From contig OZ241901.1 in NCBI GenBank assembly GCA_965202895.1, forward strand, positions 186,001 to 250,000: a stretch of 64,000 nt of DNA. Direction: 5' to 3'. The notes under the pieces are model-generated. The model saw only the letters and a program-made list of their open reading frames with translations. It was not told where the DNA came from and ran no database searches. The stretch comes from JAJDXW01 sp965202895 (GTDB taxonomy: Bacteria; Pseudomonadota; Gammaproteobacteria; HK1). The position numbers and the translations under genes were made by a program. Position 1 is the stretch's first letter; every line of letters starts with the position of its first letter. Shown here piece after piece: positions 60,570 to 64,000 of this stretch.

Positions 60570-62738
60570 ATGAGGCGCGTGGCCGTCCCGCAACTCCGCT
60601 CCTATCAGCTGGATCTGCTGCGGCAGGTTCAGGACGCTTTGGCCGCCGACGTGAAGGCGCGAGTGATGATGCAACTGCCGACCGGCGGCGGCAAGACGAT
60701 CATCGCCGGGGCGCTCCTGTCCGAATGGCTCACGGCAGGACGCAAGGCGGTTTGGCTGACGCATCGCAGGGAACTTGCCGAGCAGACCCGCCGGATGCTG
60801 ACCGATGCCGGCATTTCGGCGTTGGCCGATGTCGACTGGAGGCCGGGAACCGACGCGCCGGCCATGAGCCGGGGCGCGGTCATCTTGATGGCTCAAACGG
60901 TGGGCCGGCGCGCTGCCAAGAGGGGAGTCTGGAGCAGATACGACCCCAACGACCTCATGGTGATCGACGAAGCGCACCACGCCGTCGCCGAGAGCTGGGA
61001 ACAAGCGATGGAGCAGTGGCCCGGCCGTATCGTCGGCATGACCGCCACGCCATGGCGGTTGTCGAAAAACGAGGGGTTCGACCATCTGTTTGGCGAGTTG
61101 CTCTCCGGGCCCCAGATCGCTGACTTGCAGGTTGACGGTTGGTTGTGCCGCGCACGAACACTACTGCCGCCTCCGGAACGGTGCATCATCGGCGGCGCGG
61201 TCGCTCGCACCGGAGATTACAACGAGTCAGGCATCGAGCTTGCGAACCGGGACCGACCTCATGTGATGACGGCGGGGGCGCTCGAATTCTGGCGAGAGCA
61301 GGCCGGCGGGCGGCCGACCATCGTCTATGCCATCTCGGTGAATCACGCCCGCCATCTGACCGACGTGTTCAACGATGCCGACATACCGGCCGCGGTGATT
61401 CTCGGCGACACCCGGCGTGAGGAACGGGACGATGCGATAGCCGGTTTCAGAGACGGCGTCGTTAAAGTGTTGGTAAATGTAATCGTCGCAACCGAAGGAT
61501 TCGATTTGCCAGACGCCTCCTGCATCGTGATCGCCCGGCCTACCATGAGCTTGGCTCTGTACTTGCAGATGGCGGGACGGGGATTGCGCCCGAAAGATGG
61601 AGACGGCGACTGCCTCCTCCTGGATCTGGCCGCCAACTCGGTGGCCCACGGGTTGCCGGAGGAATGCCGGCAATGGTCCATCGGGCCTCGCGGGACACAG
61701 CCGCCGGGCGGGACGCCGGTTGTCCGGTGTCCGGCGTGCGGAACCGCCTCTCCGGCCGCTAACCATGATTGCCGACGGTGCGGCCACGCCTTTGGCAAGG
61801 ACTGCCCCCGTTGCGGACGGTGGCGGGCCTGGAAACGTTGGCAATTCCGGGACCACTGCGGAGACGTTCATCAATTGGTGTGCGATCTGTGCCATATCGA
61901 TGCGCACATACAAGCCCACTTGCCCGTTGCCGAACCACTGGACAAGTTGCTTGACCTCCATGATCCGGAGGATGGAATGTCAGTTGCAGGAGACGCTGAA
62001 ATGGGCGACGAACTCACCGCCAATCTGGCCGTGGCGCTCAAGGTGCTGTTGGAAACGGAACGACGGAACGCAGCAGGCGTCGATGATGAGCGACGCAATG
62101 ATCTGCGCCGGGAAATCGAACGACATGGAGCGATATTGAGCAATGATGACGCGTTGCATGAGCTGTTCGAAAACCATATCATCAATTTGCCCGAGGCAGA
62201 ACGCCCGACCAGCAATCCACAGAAGTATCGCATGTATGGCGATTGGGAGAAATCCCACACAGATCGAGCAGACGAATTGAAGAGAGAATTATCCGAACTG
62301 GAAGGGCAGCCCGTCGACAAGCAGGCGGTTTTCGGCAGTGCACGGAACAAGGTAATGCACCTGTTGCAGCGTGAAGCGCGAGCCGTCGGCCTGCTGCCTG
62401 AAAGGGAGCTCTCTCCTTTGAAACAACCTTCTGATGATTCCAACGTCGCCGGAATCGGTGAAGGTAGAAAAATGAAGAAGAGATTCAAACAACTCGAAGA
62501 TCACATAATACCCGTTCTTCAGCTGATGAAAAAAGGCACAAGTCACGCCAAGGCTTTCAAGATGGTGGCTGAGAAGTTGGACGTCCATCCTGGTACTGTT
62601 CGTGATCGGTGTACGCGGGGCCTGGATGGCGGCAACACTCGGGGATTTGTCGAAAGTGTCCGAAATGGCGGCATCATTCATATATTGAAAGCCAAATTCC
62701 CTCGACAGGTGGAGTTGATAGAACGCGAGTTGCAATGA
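60570..62738 (+). CDS. Superfamily 2 DEAH helicase with zinc-finger-like region
   Basis: The product has 722 residues. QLRSYQLDLL is a Q-like motif, with Walker A PTGGGKT at 37-43, DEAH at 133-136 and MTATP at 157-161, a C-terminal helicase lobe ending in QMAGRGLRP, then CPACG/CRRCG/CPRCG cysteine pairs (about 388-412), and a 250-residue helical C-terminus ending in a helix-turn-helix-like segment (KAFKMVAEKLDVHPGTVRDR). The first half is high-GC and the second half clearly lower. Helicases of this general layout occur in phage-defence and mobile islands; no nuclease partner is visible here. Confidence 0.82.
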   Translation: MRRVAVPQLRSYQLDLLRQVQDALAADVKARVMMQLPTGGGKTIIAGALLSEWLTAGRKAVWLTHRRELAEQTRRMLTDAGISALADVDWRPGTDAPAMSRGAVILMAQTVGRRAAKRGVWSRYDPNDLMVIDEAHHAVAESWEQAMEQWPGRIVGMTATPWRLSKNEGFDHLFGELLSGPQIADLQVDGWLCRARTLLPPPERCIIGGAVARTGDYNESGIELANRDRPHVMTAGALEFWREQAGGRPTIVYAISVNHARHLTDVFNDADIPAAVILGDTRREERDDAIAGFRDGVVKVLVNVIVATEGFDLPDASCIVIARPTMSLALYLQMAGRGLRPKDGDGDCLLLDLAANSVAHGLPEECRQWSIGPRGTQPPGGTPVVRCPACGTASPAANHDCRRCGHAFGKDCPRCGRWRAWKRWQFRDHCGDVHQLVCDLCHIDAHIQAHLPVAEPLDKLLDLHDPEDGMSVAGDAEMGDELTANLAVALKVLLETERRNAAGVDDERRNDLRREIERHGAILSNDDALHELFENHIINLPEAERPTSNPQKYRMYGDWEKSHTDRADELKRELSELEGQPVDKQAVFGSARNKVMHLLQREARAVGLLPERELSPLKQPSDDSNVAGIGEGRKMKKRFKQLEDHIIPVLQLMKKGTSHAKAFKMVAEKLDVHPGTVRDRCTRGLDGGNTRGFVESVRNGGIIHILKAKFPRQVELIERELQ

Positions 62739-63139
62739 AGTGCTCCGACGCCAAAGCAAGGTTGCTTCCGTCATTCTTTCCATCAGTGGATCTCTCGATC
62801 CGGCTTGGACGAGATATCATCCTGGCAAGTCGGGAGCGGGGCCGATAAAGTAGCCATCTTCGGCTTCTTCAATGACGATCCGTAGACGCCGTTCATTCGC
62901 GTTCATCCTCGATTCGATTACAAGAGACAAGCGTCTTCGGCGTGTGGAGCCAATGGTCGACCAACCGGCAATCCGTGGTTCCGCTCGTGTGACAGCGGCC
63001 AGCCGGTATTCCCAACGACATTCCTGCTGGCCGTCGCTCGGACGAATGCCTGCACCGGGCTTCGGGCGGGGACATCTCCGCATCCTTGCGGAAAATGCTT
63101 CATTGTCGGTTGGTTGGAGTCGGGGTAGCAGGGCCCTCA
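62739..63139. other. Intergenic 400 bp with toxin-antitoxin debris
   Basis: Contains a HicB-like stub on the minus strand (62817-62906) and no other recognisable gene. Confidence 0.45.
62817..62906 (-). pseudogene. HicB-like antitoxin N-terminal fragment
   Basis: The minus strand codes for MNANERRLRIVIEEAEDGYF followed by IGPAPDLPG and a stop. The pattern of a strand followed by (D)GYF..PDLPG is the HicB N-terminal fold, normally 70-140 residues; only 29 codons are present. Confidence 0.5.
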
Positions 63140-63901
63140 CTACCAGCGAAGGCGGAAGTCGTTCCGGCCGGACCGATCGCGGCCCCGCATCAGGAACAGG
63201 GTGCGCCGGGTGTGGTCCATGATCCCCTTCTCGTCGGCGAGCCGGCGGGCGACGCCGCGGTCGAACACGGACGTGGTCGGCATGTAGCGGAGGGTCATGC
63301 CCCGGCGCGGATGCGGCGACCGGTTCGCCTCCGAGCCGTGGGCGAGGAACACGTCGTGCAGCGAGACCTGGCCCGCCTCGAGCACGAGGTCCACCGCTTC
63401 GGACTCGTCGTACTCCGAATCCACCAGCTCCTGGTTGAGGGTGAGGTCGGGGCTCGCATTGGTATGGTGGGAGAGCAGGCGCCTGCTTCGGTGGGAGCCG
63501 CGGATGAACCGCAGGCACCCGTTCTCACGGGTCGCGTCGTCGACCGCGATCCAGACCGTGCACGTCGCGAGCGGCCGGATCGGCCAGTACTCGCCGTCCT
63601 GGTGCCAGGGGGTGGCGTAGCCGTCGAGGGCCGGCTTGGCGAAGAAGCTCGAGTTCCAGAGGGCGAAGTCCGGCCCGAGCACCTGCTCGACCATGTCCAG
63701 CACCTCCGGGACCCGGGCGTGGTTGAGGAACGAGAGGTCGAAGGCGAGCACGTTCGGACAGTAGTTCAGGAACTCGGGATGCTTCGCGAGCAGCCGGTCG
63801 TGGGCCTCGCGGATCTCCTCGACGTGTTCGTCGGGAAGGCGGTAGTCGGGGACGACGAAGCCGTCCTCGCGGTATTGCTCCAACTGGGTCTTCGTGAGCA
63901 T
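63140..63901 (-). CDS. Phytanoyl-CoA dioxygenase family protein
   Basis: The product has 253 residues from the ATG at 63901 (MLTKTQLEQY). Fe(II) ligands are H100-x-D102 (ATPWHQDGEYW) and H188 (FLAHGSEAN); RGMTLRYMPT supplies the 2-oxoglutarate-binding Arg. The family hydroxylates small metabolites; the second such gene in this window is at 36514. The upstream region continues to the window edge. Confidence 0.88.
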   Translation of the reverse strand: MLTKTQLEQYREDGFVVPDYRLPDEHVEEIREAHDRLLAKHPEFLNYCPNVLAFDLSFLNHARVPEVLDMVEQVLGPDFALWNSSFFAKPALDGYATPWHQDGEYWPIRPLATCTVWIAVDDATRENGCLRFIRGSHRSRRLLSHHTNASPDLTLNQELVDSEYDESEAVDLVLEAGQVSLHDVFLAHGSEANRSPHPRRGMTLRYMPTTSVFDRGVARRLADEKGIMDHTRRTLFLMRGRDRSGRNDFRLRW

Positions 63902-64000
63902 CGTCTTCGAGCTCCCTCGGTCCGTGCGTGCCGGCGCCGGCCGGCTCCCCCTCCGTCTCCGGGCTTGCGGCGCCGTCACGGGCGCGGCGTCATGATCCGG

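Noticed and set aside
62817..63518. 233-codon minus-strand ORF crossing into the PhyH gene
   Set aside because: Most of it is the wrong-frame shadow of the dioxygenase; only the last 29 codons (HicB-like stub) carry signal.

Overview
The window looks like a chromosomal segment of a high-GC, Gram-negative, aerobic bacterium. The evidence is Wzm/Wzt-type polysaccharide export, an RND efflux pump, haem synthesis, and several phytanoyl-CoA-dioxygenase-like, FAD amine-oxidase and LLM flavin enzymes. GTG and TTG starts and ATGA/GTGA gene overlaps are common. No rRNA, tRNA or CRISPR array was seen, and I cannot name the taxon from sequence alone. The glycan genes (about 6-13 kb), the methyltransferase at 48.7 kb, the small genes at 56.3 kb and the 3' part of the helicase at 62 kb look clearly lower in GC than the rest, which suggests acquired cargo.

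Region by region. 1-3063: two near-identical AAA ATPase/PD-(D/E)XK nuclease genes in tandem (1954-bp unit). 3347-12836: a surface-polysaccharide cluster with wzm, wzt, GT2 enzymes, a giant sulfotransferase/coiled-coil/double-GT2 fusion that carries an 11-C tract, and a GtrII-like membrane protein. 13953-23023: a tandem array of 2.5 units, ATPase-Rpn-ATPase-Rpn(broken)-ATPase. Each Rpn gene contains an internal Shine-Dalgarno plus ATG, as in RpnL/RpnS toxin-antitoxin genes. The last ATPase is translationally coupled to a capsule-type glycosyltransferase (23068-23964). 24095-26695: a compact three-gene TIR / SLOG / TIR(DUF1863) operon on the minus strand, the best candidate here for an undescribed Thoeris-like immune system.

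27196-36385 (minus): hemC-hemD-hemB, hemE, hemQ-hemH, then two FAD oxidoreductases. This arrangement points to the coproporphyrin-dependent haem route. 36514-41886: an EctD-like dioxygenase divergent from a sugar ABC transporter (its permease gene has a frameshift), then a short-chain dehydrogenase. 41887-45480: a graveyard of insertion sequences (IS5, IS256, IS1380 and IS3 remnants) that has truncated a VapBC locus. 45507-51149: an RND pump and its membrane-fusion protein, with a DNA methyltransferase gene lodged between them.

51371-64000: mostly single-gene metabolic functions (GST, SDR, sarcosine-oxidase-like DAO, xanthine-dehydrogenase-type molybdoenzyme, LLM oxidoreductase, PhyH dioxygenase). 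Among them are a tandem pair of small membrane/coiled-coil proteins, a low-GC two-gene cassette, and an SF2 helicase with zinc knuckles beside a HicB remnant.

The theme linking the left third of the window is diversification and conflict. Recombination-type nucleases bracket and invade a glycan locus, with an immune-type TIR operon next to it.
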